Shown: positions 42,356-55,600 of the stretch, one piece after another | How positions within the stretch are numbered: position 1 is the stretch's first letter | Layout: each line of letters starts with the position of its first letter | Source: Fibrobacter sp. | GTDB taxonomy: Bacteria > Fibrobacterota > Fibrobacteria > Fibrobacterales > Fibrobacteraceae | Assembly: GCA_024398845.1 (NCBI GenBank) | Contig: JAKSIM010000005.1 | Coordinates: 1 to 64,000, forward strand | Direction of reading: 5' to 3' | Length of the DNA: 64,000 bases | Made by a program: the position numbers and the translations under genes | Notes under the pieces: generated by a model | What the model saw: only the letters and a program-made list of their open reading frames with translations | What the model was told of the DNA's origin: nothing | The model's database searches: none

Positions 42356-43378
42356 TTACTCTGCGAGGCTGTATTTTTGGCTTCTTCCTCCTTTGCTGCT
42401 CGCCCGAATGAGCTTTTTGCCAATCATATTTTGGATCTCGCGGAGTGCCGTGTCGTGGCTTGTGTTAAAGAGGGCGGCGACCTCTTTTGCCGTAAAGTTT
42501 TCGGGAATGGTTCCGTTAAAAATGGCGATGAGCAGGGTCTGCTCGCGCTCGCTGGTCGAGGTCCCGGCATGTTGGTTCGCAAAGGAAATCCGTCGCACCA
42601 TGGGGGCGTACTTGGACTCGCTTTGCAAAACGGCTTCGTACATTTGCGCGAGGAACCACAGAATCCATTCGGTAAGGTCCCCGTTGCCGGACTGCGTCCT
42701 GTTCAAAATGCGGAAGTACTCGTAGCGGTTCTTGAGGATTTGTGCATTTAAAGAGTAAAGGTAGTGTTGAGTGCTCTCGGAGCGGGCGAGCTGCATGCTA
42801 GTAATCATGCGGGCCAGGCGGCCGTTGCCCTCGTTGAATGGGCGCAACGTCAAAAACCAAAAGTGAGAAATCGCGGCCTTGATGGCGCCGTCCATCGGGG
42901 TAATCTCGAACCAGGTGATGAAGTTCGCAAGTTCGGTTTGGAGACGGTCGGGATCGGGACCGGTAAATGAAACATTGTCTTCGTTGATGAGCCTTGCGAC
43001 CGTACTCATGGAATCTCGGCACTGCATGGCCTTGTTCGCCGACAAGGCGGCGTGCCAGTTGAAAAGGCGCTCCATGGTAAGCGGAGTTGAGGCGTTGCGG
43101 ATGGCGCCGATATAGTTTTTGACGGAGTTGTTCTTGCCTTCGCCGCGGAGGTCGATATCTTTTTTGACTGCTGCGGGGGACAGTTCGATGCCGTCGATTG
43201 CACAACTTGAGACTATGTCGGTAGCGAGGAGCTCGGTTTCGAAGCCCCTGAACTTGCAGAGTTCCACCATGCCGATAAGCCGCCCTTCGGCAAGACGGGT
43301 CCTGCCCAGAGCGTCAAGCACGCGCTTGGGATCGAATCGGAAGTGGGTCCAGTCTGGAAATTGATGAATGTAAAGCAT
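42356..43378 (-). CDS. Fic-family protein with a changed catalytic motif
   Basis: 340 residues from ATG 43378 ('MLYIHQFPDWTHFRFDP'), the usual beginning of the DUF4172-type N-terminal domain; the open frame has an earlier ATG at 43396. Order: DUF4172-like helices with an inhibitory-helix motif S58-C-A-I-D62-G (normally S/T-x-x-x-E-G/N), the Fic core with 'HFWFLTLRPFNEGNGRLARM' and a C-terminal winged helix ('NFTAKEVAALFNTSHDTALREIQ'). In active Fic enzymes the motif is H-P-F-x-x-G-N-G-R-x-x-R; here the His is Arg179 (codon CGC), all other positions being kept. Active Fic proteins transfer AMP to proteins; this one probably cannot, and may be a DNA-binding or regulatory protein. Palindromes lie in its promoter. 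Confidence 0.85.
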   Translation of the reverse strand: MLYIHQFPDWTHFRFDPKRVLDALGRTRLAEGRLIGMVELCKFRGFETELLATDIVSSCAIDGIELSPAAVKKDIDLRGEGKNNSVKNYIGAIRNASTPLTMERLFNWHAALSANKAMQCRDSMSTVARLINEDNVSFTGPDPDRLQTELANFITWFEITPMDGAIKAAISHFWFLTLRPFNEGNGRLARMITSMQLARSESTQHYLYSLNAQILKNRYEYFRILNRTQSGNGDLTEWILWFLAQMYEAVLQSESKYAPMVRRISFANQHAGTSTSEREQTLLIAIFNGTIPENFTAKEVAALFNTSHDTALREIQNMIGKKLIRASSKGGRSQKYSLAE

Positions 43379-43420
43379 AGTAAACAATATAAGCAAAAAA
43401 ATTAAGGATTGCGGTGAAAA

Positions 43421-43439
43421 TTACGCATGTTTTGCGTAA
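43421..43439. promoter_or_regulatory. Palindrome before the fic-type gene
   Basis: TTACGCA-TGTTT-TGCGTAA, a perfect 7-bp inverted repeat 43 nt upstream of the fic start. A related sequence, TTGCGTAT ... ATACGTAA, lies at 43597-43619 before the giant gene. Likely operator. Confidence 0.5.
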
Positions 43440-43456
43440 AAAGTGACCGGAATCAT

Positions 43457-43471
43457 ATTCCAAATTGGAAT
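43457..43471. promoter_or_regulatory. Palindrome in the fic/giant-gene intergenic region
   Basis: ATTCCAA-A-TTGGAAT, perfect 7-bp arms about one central base. Confidence 0.35.
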
Positions 43472-43575
43472 GAAAACCGCCATAATCTGTTGATAGAGAA
43501 CAAAATACGGGAAATATGTGAAATCCGTCAATGAAATTTTTATTAACAGAGAATATATTTGTAATCAGTATAAAA

Positions 43576-43590
43576 GTATGCCGGGCATAC
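43576..43590. promoter_or_regulatory. Palindrome before the giant gene
   Basis: GTATGCC-G-GGCATAC, perfect 7-bp arms, 66 nt before ATG 43656; TATAAAAG (43570-43576) overlaps as a possible promoter box. Confidence 0.35.
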
Positions 43591-43655
43591 TTGTTTTTGC
43601 GTATCCGAAAAATACGTAAAGAAAAGTTTGCCTGACCGACCGAGGAAAAAGAATT

Positions 43656-46600
43656 ATGACGCGTAACGTATTGTCTCTTAACGAGTTAAAGCGAATGTTT
43701 GCAGGCAGGACCTCGAACGCCGGTTCGGGCTGTTTTTCTGCCGTACCGCTTGCTTCGGGTGTGTTGCGTTCGTCGGGAGAACAGCGTGCGTCTGGTAGGT
43801 ACTGTGTCGCCGAAAAGGAATGTGCTATGGTAGAGAACTGCACCGCGAGAGAGAACTGCGCCGTGGAAACGCTTGCGTCAAGTGGGGACTGCACCGCGGG
43901 TCTGTTCGCCTTCTGGGCGAAGATTGTTGCCGTTGTTATGTTGTGTGTAATGACGATGAGCGGACAAGGATGGGCTGCGTGGGATGGTTCCACGAAAACT
44001 CAACCCTCAACAACGACTATTGAGAGCAAGACATACTATGTGATTGCTAGTGAAGCTAACTTGGCGTGGTTTGCAAATAGAGTGAACAGTAGTAGTACTA
44101 ATGCTTCTATTAACGCAATTCTAACTGCTGACCTTGATATGGGGAATAAGGCGTTTACGCCAATAGGATATTATGCGAATAATTCTCGTGTGTATACGGG
44201 TACTTTTGATGGTCAGGGGTACACGATTAGCAATTTGAATGTTTCAAGTGATAAGTATTCAGGCTTGTTTGGTAGAACGAACTCTGGTGCGGAAATCAAG
44301 AACATTACGGTGGCAAACTCTACCTTTAAACGAGTTAATTATAGTAGTGGTGGAGAAGGTTATGGCGGTTCCATTGTGGCATATAACAATGGTGGAACTA
44401 TAACGGGGTGTGTTGCTAAGGATGTGTTTGTTCAAGGCGCAAAAAATGGATCTGGACAAAAAAGTCATTCTGGTGGCATTGTAGGGTATAATGCCAGCGG
44501 GACAATTTCCATTTGCTCTGCTGTTGGGAAGGATTCGATTGAGGCTACTACTGATGTGGGTGGTATTGTTGGTTACAACGGTCTAAATGGAACCATTATT
44601 GACTGCCTCTCTGGCGCAGATGTAGTGTCTGTGGCAAAAACTGCTGATGGTGAAGCTGGTGGTATTGTGGGTAATAACGCTGGAACGGTTCGCCGGTGCG
44701 TTTATACGGGTAATTATGTGAAGGCTGGAGCAAACTCTTCTAATCCCAATGGCGGTGCTGTCTCCGGTGGAGGAACGGCTTGTAAAGATTCCTGCTTCTA
44801 TACAACAGAGGGTATGAAGGTCTATGGTAACGATGGCCATGTTTCCGATTTTGAAGATGTTAAGGATATTCTAGGTCCGCCGTGGGTTTTGGCTGATGAG
44901 GAGTTAGCACTTGATAATGGTGTTTCCTATTATAACGTTATTTTCAACGGAAATGGCAAGAATTATATGGACACCATTACGGTGAAGAAGAATGGTCTTG
45001 CCATTGATCCAGGTGAAGTTGTTGTTGAGGGTTATCGGGTTTCTGGTTGGTACAAAGAGGCTGGTACTATAAATCAGTGGAACTTTGCCACGAATAGTGT
45101 AACGAGCAATATGACTCTTTATGCAACGTGGATTCCGGTTTACAAGGTGACCTTCAATGCCAATGGAGGCTCGTTCCCCGCAAATGCTGTTCGTGAAAAA
45201 TATTTCGCTCAGGGGGAAACCATTAATGCAAATGGCGTAACGGAGCCTGAGTTTACAGATGGTGTATTCAAAGGCTGGGCTATCACAAGTGATGCGGAGG
45301 CCCCTTCCGTTTCCTTGGGAACGATGGGCACTAGCCCTGTGACGATCTATGCGGTGCAGGAGTTGACCAATTTTGTAACGCTTACCTACAATAAGGGCTC
45401 TTATGGCACGGGAGCAGATGTTGTTCAGAAAGTTGCTCCTGGTAAAAAGGTTGCGTTAAAGACAAACATGTTTACACGCAGTGGCTATGCTCAGGATGGA
45501 TGGTCTCAGAATACCTCTGGTGATACGAAGTACAAGTCTGTAGGCGATTCCATTACAGTGAGCGAGAATACAATTCTGTTCCCGTATTGGAAATCTTCAA
45601 AATGGACGATTACATATAACAAGGGTAACTTTGGCTCGGGAAGCATTGCAGCTGGTACAAAGGCCACGGATGCTGATTTTTTCTTAACTACAGAGACGTT
45701 TACCTGGGCTCAGGATACTGCCCTTTATGTGCAGGATGGTTGGACGATTACCAATTCTATCACTGCGGCAAAGAATTATGATTTGGGTGGTAAGTATGCG
45801 CAGAATGCGAACTTGACTGTGTACCCCCACTGGGTGAAGGCTTTCACGGTCACATTCAATGCCGATGGCGGTACTCCTGCTCCTGCGAACCAGATTGTGA
45901 AAATTAACGGTAAGGTTTCTCAGCCGGGTCAAGATCCTGCCAAGGATGGTTATACATTCCAGGGCTGGTATGCAAATGCAGAAAAGACTGTAGGGTTTAA
46001 TTTTGCAAACGGTATTGTTGCCAACACCACCATCTACGCCAAGTTCACTCCGAATAATTTTACCATCACCTACAATGCTGGTGAATATGGCGCGGGTACC
46101 ATTGTTGCGGGTTCCAAAACCTATGGTGATGATTTTACACTGAGTTCCGATAAGTTCACTCGCACGGGTTACACGCAGACGGGCTGGGCTACCACAGATG
46201 GCGGCGCTCAGGCCTATGAACTGGGTGGTTCATATACCACAGATGCCGCTATCACGCTTTATCCGGTGTGGACTATTAATTCTCATAGCGTCCAGTATAG
46301 GGTTGATGGCGAAGTTTGGTCTTCGTCTCCTGCGGAGTACCATGCCACGGTTACACCGCCCACGGCGCCTGCGAAGACTGGCTACACCTTTAAACAGTGG
46401 AACAGTAGTCAGGTGGAATGGAGTGCAAATAACGCGACGTTTACCATGATTGATGAAGATGTTGTTGTTGATGCAGAATATGAAGTCAACAGCTACACGC
46501 TCACTTGGACGGTTGGTGATGGCGTGACCATTACTAGCACTGATGGTGAATATACGGCGGCGGGTCAGGTTGCATACGGCACTGAACTTGTGGCGCCTGA

Positions 46601-49600
46601 ACTCTCTCGCACGGGTTACACGCGAAATGGATGGAATCCAGAAGTTCCCGCGACGATGCCGGCTTCTGCCTCCAGTTTTACTGCACAGTGGACTCCGGTG
46701 TCTTATCCTATCGCATACAATAATTTGCATGAAGGCCAAACCAATACGAACCCTGCAGATTATACCATCACGTCGGAAACGATCACTCTCGTCGCTCCTG
46801 GCGATAGCACGGGCTACACGTTTGATGGCTGGTATGGTGATGCTGATTTTAGCGGTGATGCCATAACGCAGATTGCGCAAGGATCTATGGGAGAGAGGGT
46901 TCTGTTTGCCAAGTGGACTATCAAGACGCATACGATTACTTACCAGTATAGCATTGATGGCGGCATAACGTATCAAAATGCCGGTGCGGATCCACAGACT
47001 GTCGATTTCGGCTCGTCGCAGAAGAGGCGCGAGACGTACGTTCTCGATGGTTACGAAATGTCCGCTTGGACGGTTTCTCCGGATACTCTGACGATTGCAG
47101 ATGATGGGGCGTTCACCATGCCGGATGCGGATGTGGTGTTCAAGACGACTGGAACCAAGAAGAACTTCACGATTGCTTATTTTATCGGCGATACGCAGGC
47201 GGGTGATGCTGTGTCTGTGGAATTTGGTGGCACGATTACGCCGAAGGATACTTCTAAGACGGGTTACGCGTTCAGTGGCTGGACCTGGTACAGCCTCGCC
47301 GACGCCTCGAATCCAGTTCAGTTAGAAGAACCGCCAAAAGCGATGCCTGCCTACAATTTGAAGGCTGTCGGTACGTTTACGCCGAATCAGTACACGGCTA
47401 CGTTCGATGCCAATAACGGCGAATTCAGTGCGGGCGTGACGACGGCGACGAAGCTGGTTGCCTATGATGCTACGATTACTGCCGATGAAATTGCGACGCC
47501 GACTCGCACGGGCTATGTGTTCAAGGGCTGGTCTCTTACTCAGGACGCAATCGCCGCCGATGCCGATCTCGGCACGATGAACAACACCGAGGGCGTGACG
47601 ATTTACGCCGTGTGGGTGCAGACTTTTACGGTCACGTTCAACAAGAATGGGCATGGCTCCGATGTAGAAACGCAGGTCGTTGAATCCGGGGCTACTGCGG
47701 TGGAACCGACCGCATTGAGCGAGACTGGCTATACATTTGCGGGCTGGTTCACCGATGATGGAACTTTTGAAAATGCCTACGAATTCTCCAGCGCTGTGAC
47801 GGCGGACGTTACTTTGTATGCGAAGTGGACTGTCCAGGTGACGTTTGATATGAATGACCATGGTGACCCCATTGCCGCGCAGACCGTGATTGTGGGGAAA
47901 GTTCTTCCTGCGCCGACCGCGCCGACTGCCAATGGATTCCGCTTTGATGGCTGGTTCACCGACGAAGCTTTCCAGAGTGCTTATAACTTTAATAGTGCTG
48001 TGACTGCCGCTCTTGTTCTCCATGCCAAGTGGACGGCTCTTTACACGGTGACTTGGAAGGACGGCGGCGCAACCGTTGATACAGATGAAAATGTCGCTGA
48101 GGGCACAATGGCAAGCGATATTGCTCCCACCGACCCGACCAAGACGGGCTACACGTTTAGTGGATGGAACGACGGCACGACAACGTACACTGTGGGTGAA
48201 GAAGGAACTTTCGCTACCCTCACGATTACTGGCAACGCCACATTTACGGCACAGTGGGATGTGAACTCCTATAATGCAACGTTCGATGCCAATAACGGCG
48301 AATTCAGTGCGGGCGTGACGACGGCGACGAAGCTGGTTGCCTATGATGCTACGATTACTGCCGATGAAATTGCGACGCCGACTCGCGAAGGCTACACGTT
48401 TAAGGGGTGGTCTCGCACGCAGACAGCCGCTGCCGCCGACGTTAACCTTGGTACAATGAATAGCACCGAGGGCGTGACGGTTTATGCGGTATGGCAAGTG
48501 AACCAGTACACAATCACCTTGGAAGCCAATGGCGGCGAACTCGGAACAGGCGCAAGCCCGATTACTCAGGAGTACGGCTCCGAAATTGCAACTCGCGCTG
48601 ATCCCACAAAGACTGGCTACACGTTCGCGGGCTGGTTCGAAAATCAGGATCTTTCTGGCACTGCCGTGACGATTCCCGCGACGATGCCTGCCAAGACATA
48701 TATCTTGTATGCAAAGTGGACTCCTGCCGAAGTGAATTACACGGTGAAGACTTGCACCATGGAAATCGATGGCACTTATGATGAAAGCAAGTGTTCTTCG
48801 GAAACGAGGAAGGGCTTGACTGGTGCCTCTGTGGATGCAACTCCCGCATCCTACGAGACTGGTTTTGCTCTGGATGATTCAAAATCTACGCTTGCGGGAA
48901 CCGTCCTCGCCGATGGAAGCCTCGCTTTGAGCGTGTACATCAAGCGCATTGCCTATACCATCACCTTCGTGAACTATGACAACGCACTGCTTCAGGAAAG
49001 CAATTTCTTGTATGGCGCAATTCCTGTGTATTCCGCTGCGACACCTACCAAGGCCGCAGACGCACAGTACACTTACGCCTTTGCGGGTTGGAGCCAGACA
49101 ATCACCGAAGTTACTGGAACGGCGACCTACACGGCGCAGTTTACGCCGACGCCGGTCTCTTACACCTTGACTTGGGATTTTGCCGGCGGTACGGCAAAGA
49201 GCGCATACACTGCTGCTGGCCAGGTTCCTTACGGAACGACTCTTGAAATTCCTGAGATGGAGAAGGAAGGCTATGGATTCCAGGGCTGGAGTCCTGAAGC
49301 TCCGACAACTATGCCGGCTAATAATTTGACACTGACGGCTACATGGGTTCCGTACCAGTACACGATTTCGTTCAACAGCAACGGCGGCAGCGAAGTCTCC
49401 CCGATCGTCGCCGACTATGGTGCCACGGTTGCCGCTCCGGCTGCTCCGACAAGAGATGGTTACACGTTCGTTGGCTGGTTTACAGACAACGGAACGTTTG
49501 CGGACGCTTTCTCGTTCTCAACGATGCCTCTGAACGGCAAGACAGTGTATGCCAAGTGGGATATGGATGTGCAGGCGACTGCCTTCGCGGGAACCTACGA

Positions 49601-52600
49601 TGGCGAGGCTCACGGCATTACCGTTACCGCTCCTGCGGGCGCAACGGTAACATATAGCACTGCAGCGGACGGCTCTTATGGCGATGCAATCACCTATACG
49701 GAAGCCGGTGTTTATACGGTTTACTATAAGGCAAGCCAGACGGGCTACGCCGATGTGAAGAGTTCTTCTACAGTGACCATCAATCAGGCTAGCGGTCTGA
49801 CGGTTTCGCTTGAAGGTGCAACGTTTACCTATGATGGAGCGGAACATGTTCTGACTAAGTTGGCTTCGACTAACGCTCTGACAGGGACGAGCGCTGTCCA
49901 GTATCAGTTTGAAGGTGATGGCGGTACGTGGACTTCCAGCCTCAATAATTTGAAGAAGGCCACCGCCGGCACCTACACTGTGAACGTGCGCGCGACGAAC
50001 CCGAACTACAGCAATACGGCTACGGGTTCTGCGACGCTTACCATCGACAAGGCTGCCATTACCGTGAACGTTACAGGTTCTTCTTCTTCCGTCAAGTACG
50101 ATGGCGAAGAACATAGCGTTAGCGGTTATACAGCGACTAGCGAAAGTGGTTTGTTCAATGCTGGCAAGGTTCAGTTCAGCGGTACAGCAAGTGCTGCACG
50201 AACAATCGTCGGTAAGACGGATATGGGCCTCAAGGTGGCTGATTTCAGTTACAACGATGTGAACATTGCGGCTACATTCAATGTGACGGATGGCTATCAG
50301 GAAATCCTCGCTGCTGAAGAAGTAATCGTGAAGATTACGGGTCACAGCGTTACCAAGACTTATGATGGAACAGAAGCGACTGCTTCGGGTTATGATATTT
50401 CTGCCAGCAGCGCTACGTTCGACAAGAGTACTGTTTCTTATAGCGGTACGGCAAGTGTCAAACGCACGGAGGCCGGTACTACGGCAATGAACTTGGATAA
50501 AGACAAGTTCTCAAGCACGGACGCTAACTTTAGCAAGGTGACATTTGAGATTGCTGCAGATGGTTACGTAACCATCAACAAGAAGACTGCGGAAATTACG
50601 TGGAGTTCTGCCGAGTTCACTTACACGGGTCTCGCACAGGTCCCGACCGCGACGGTTACGAATCTCGTGACTGGCGACGAATGCGCCGTGACCGTGACTG
50701 GCGCTGGTACGGATGCCGGTAATTACACCGCGACTGCGACGGAATTGAATAATGCGAACTACGTGCTTCCGGAATCCGGCTTGACGAAGGCATTTGCCAT
50801 CGGCCAAGCGACGATTGTCGTTGAAACGGAAAGTGCGACGCGCGCCTACAATGGCGAAGCCCTCACTGCAGGCGGCTCCATCAAGAGCGGCCTCGTGAAT
50901 GGCGAAACTGCTTCGATTGCGCTCACCGGCACCCAGACCAACGTGGGAACGAGCCAAAATACGTTCACCATGGTGTGGAATGGCACCGCAAAGCTTGCCA
51001 ACTACAAGATTTCCTCCACGCTCGGTACACTTGAAGTGACTCCGGCCGCCGTGACCGTGACTGCTGATGCCGCAAGCAAGACGTACGGTGCAGCCGACCC
51101 GACGCTCACGGCTACAGTGACGGGAACTATCGGTGATGACGAGGTTGAATATACGCTTGCCCGCGTCACCGGCGAAGATGTTGGCACGTATGTAATCACC
51201 GCATCCGGTGTTGCCTCGCAGGGCAACTACTCCGTGACCTATGAACCCGCGACATTCACTATTAAGAAGGCTACGTTCACCGTCACCGGCACGAACTACG
51301 AAGGTATCTATGACGGCGAAAGCCATGGGACAGCCGCAACACCGAGCGTCACCGAGGGAACCACTGTCAGCTATAGCGTTGACAATGGAACCACTTGGAG
51401 TACGACTGCCCCGACCATCAAGGATGTCGGCGAAAAGCTCGTCACCGTGAAGGCTGAGAATGAAAACTACGAAACAGCGGTGAACACTTGCACACTCAAA
51501 GTTACGAAGCGTGCCGTCACTTTGATTTCTGCATCAACGTATAATACTTATGATGGAATTGTTCATTCTGCCAACGCTGTTAATGGTGATGGATTCGTTG
51601 CAGGTGAAGTATTTGCGTACAGCAACTTTGCAAGCTTGATCGATGCGGACACCGTGGAAAATACTTTTGAATACGCCACAGGCTCTGCAAACGTTGATAA
51701 CTATGCGGTCACTGTTGTGAACGGTAAAATCGGCGTTGCGAAACGCTCCGTGACGTTCACCGGCAAGACGGATACGAAGACGTTCACTGGTTCCGAAATC
51801 GAGCTGACCGAAGTTACCGCCGAGGGACTTGTCAATGGTCATACGCACAACGTAACGTACTCCGCCAAGGGGACCGCTGCCGACGAATATATTGGAACGA
51901 TTACCGCTGTGGCCGATGTGAAGATCATGAACGGCACGACTGACGTGACGGCGAACTATGACATCACTACGACGGCGGGCAAGCTGACGATCGCCGCTGC
52001 AGAAAAGTTCACCATCGCTCTCGAAAGCGATGAAGGCTATACTTATGATGGCTCCGCCCATCACAACACGAAGACTGTGACCAGCGACGCCGTTCTCGGC
52101 GCTACCACGTTCCTGTATCAATTCGATGGCGACGGCGAGACATGGGTTTCTGACCTCACGAGCCTCGCAAAAACTGACGCTGGAACCTACACGATTAACG
52201 TGAAGGCGACGAATCCGAACTATAGCGAAGCCGCCACGACGACCGCGAAACTTACCATCGCGAAACGCGCCATCACGCTTACTTCTGCCTCTGACCGCAA
52301 GTTCTACGACGGCACTGCGCTCACTGCCAGCACAGTTATTGTTAGCGAAGGCTCCTACGCGAATGGTGAAAGCTTCCAGTACAACGTGACCGGCAGCCAG
52401 ATCGAAGTCGGCGCAAGTGAAAATACGTTCACTTACAGCGCGACTTCCAGCGCCAAGGTCGAAAACTACGAGGTGACCCTCGTGAAGGGCAAGCTCACTG
52501 TTGATCCTGTGGTGACTTTTGTGATGAACGGTCATGGCACTCAGGTTGCTAAACAAGAAGTGCTCACTGGCGAAAAGGCCACCGAACCCACCGAACCTTC

Positions 52601-55600
52601 TGCTGAAGGTTACACGTTCGGCGGATGGTTTACCGACAATGAGACCTTTGCAAATGCCTACGACTTCAACGCCGCTGTGAATGAGAACAAGACGCTTTAT
52701 GCCAAGTGGACGGTGAACAGGTACACTGTTACCTGGTGGAAGAGCGAAGCGAAGAAACAGGCTCATGAACAGAGAACGGAGGTTGCGTTCGGTTCTACCG
52801 TTACCGCTCCGACAAAGGATGCTCCCACGAAGCAGGGCTACCTGTTCGACAAGTGGACTTCTACGGACGTGACTGTGGCAGACAATGGCTCCTTCACCAT
52901 GCCCGCGAAGGCTGTTGATTTGGTCCCGGCATGGACACTTGAGACCTATAACATTACCTACGAGTTGAATGGCGGAACCAATGCCACTTCCAACCCTGCT
53001 ACGTACAACATTGAATCGGAGACATTCAACTTTGCCGACCCGACGAAGACCGATTACGTGTTCTTGGGTTGGTATGGTGAATCAAACTTCTCCGGAAGTA
53101 AGATTACCGGCGTTGAGAAAGGCTCTGTTGGTGACATGACGCTTTATGCCAAGTGGGTGAGCGCTGCATACACTATTACATACAATCCTGGTAAATATGG
53201 TGTGGGCGAACTCGCTGCCGATAGCAAGGCTTATGGCGAATCCTTTACTTTGTCTGCCAGCAAGAAGTTCACTCGCGTGGGCTATACCCAGGTGGGCTGG
53301 GCTACGGAAAAAGAAGGTACGCAGGTTTATGCGTTGGGCGCTTCCTACGAAACGGATGCTGCAATCACCCTTTATCCGGTGTGGCAAATCAATTCTCACA
53401 GCGTGACCTTCAAGGTGGGCGGAGAAATTGTTCGCTATGATGCTGCGGTCACTTATGGTACGGAAGTTACGGCTCCGGATGCTCCGGATTCGTTGGGCTA
53501 TATCTTCCTTCAGTGGCAGAGTAATGATGAAAACGTGCATGGTCTTAGCGTAAATGGCAAGTTCAACATGATTGATGCAGATGTTGTTGCGTATGCCGTT
53601 TATTCTGTTTGGACGTATAAGTTGGCCTATGATTTGGGTGGGGGAACCTGCGTATCTTGCCGTGAATTGACGGGATACAATGTGACGGAAAAGGTGACGT
53701 TGCCTACGGATATCGAGAAGACCGGCTACACGTTCGGCGGCTGGTTCGACAATGACAAGTTCGAAGGCAGCGCTGTAACAGAAATTGCCAAGGGCTCTAC
53801 GGGCGACAAGAAGTTCTACGCCAAGTGGACCATCAACAATTACACCATTACGTACAAGATTACGGGAGACTACTTCGCAACGGATGAATTTGAGAAGGGC
53901 TCTGCCGACTTTGGCGTTGTAGTTGATACCACGACGAAATCCACCATCAAGGAAGGCTATACGTTCAGTGGCTGGTCCGTTGCCGAGGGGGGCGTGACAC
54001 TTGAAAATGGCAAGTTCACCATGGGTACTGCAAACGTGGTCCTCACGGGCTCTTACTCCATCAACCATTACGATGTGGCATGGAAAAACGGCGAAGAAAC
54101 CTTCAGTTCTTCCTCCGTTGCCTATGACACGAAGGTCAGTGCTCCGGTGACCGCTCCGACAAAGGACGGCTACGATTTCACTGGTTGGACAACGAGCGAT
54201 GTCGCTCTGGCTGACGACTACTCCTTCACTATGCCGGCAAAGGCCGTGACTATCAATGCGGCCTGGACTCCAGTGGAATACGAAATCGTCTATGAAACCA
54301 ATGGCGGAGAAGCCGTATCTAGTTCCAGTTACACTATTGAAAGTGCCGATATCACACTGCCTACTCCGAAGCGTGCTGGCTATGGTTTTCAAGGGTGGTT
54401 CGACAACAAGAACTTAAACGGAACTGCTGTGAAGAAGGTTGCAGCTGGATCTATGGGCAATAAGAAGTTCTACGCCAAGTGGAGCCTTGTTCAATACATA
54501 ATTACCTATGAGGGTTTGGGTGATATGACCCATGAAAATCCGAAGTATTACCATGTGGAATGGTTCGGCGATCTTAAAGATCCGTCCGATAGCACTGGCT
54601 ATAATTTCGATGGCTGGTATATTGGCGAAGATAAGGTGACGCGTATTGCGGCGGGTTCTACTGGCGATATGACGATTGTTGCAAAATGGTCTCCCAAGAA
54701 TGTGAAGTTCGTAGTGGAATATAGACTTCATGGTGCGACTACTGGAAGTTTTGAAGAAGTCATTGAAACAGTAGAAGCTTCTGGCCTTACCGATGATTAT
54801 GCGTATAAATACGTTAAGAAAAAAGAATTTGAGGGATATAGAGTAGCTGGGGCTTATGACGATCAGGTCAAGATTAAAGGTGACGGTTCTACTGTATTCC
54901 AGGTCAGGGTTGAACACAATCAGTACAAATTCATATTCTATGAAGACGATGGAACAACGGAGAGCAGTAAACAGAATCTATACTATGGTTATGACAGGAT
55001 TGAGGACTACAGGGTCAAGGCGCCCACCGCCCCGACCAAGACAGGCTATACATTCGTAGGCTGGTGTGCCGATGCACAAACTTGCGAGAGCGTCCAGACG
55101 TTCCCGATGAATGTTCCTGCAAAGAACATGAGTTTCTATCCCAAGTGGACCATTAACCAGTACACAATCACCTTCGATACGAAGGGCGGCAGTGCTATTG
55201 ATGATATTACGCAGGATTACAACACTGCTGTGACGGCTCCGGAAGATCCGACCAGGACGGACTACCTGTTCGCTGGTTGGGACAAGACAATTCCGGCCAC
55301 CATGCCTGCGGAAAACATCACGATTACTGCCAACTGGGATATGGTTGTCGAGGCTACAGGCTACACGGGTGCTTATGATGGCGATGCTCACGGCATTACC
55401 GTCTCTGCTCCGGAAGGCGCTACTGTAACATATAGCGACGCCGAAAACGGTTCTTATGTCGCCGCCCTCACTTACGCTGATGTGGGAACGTACACGGTTT
55501 ACTACAAGGCTTCTCAGGAAGGGTATACAGATGTGAAGGGCTCCGCCACGGTGACGATTACTCCGGCGACGATGACACTCGTTGTTGCTGGTTATACGGA

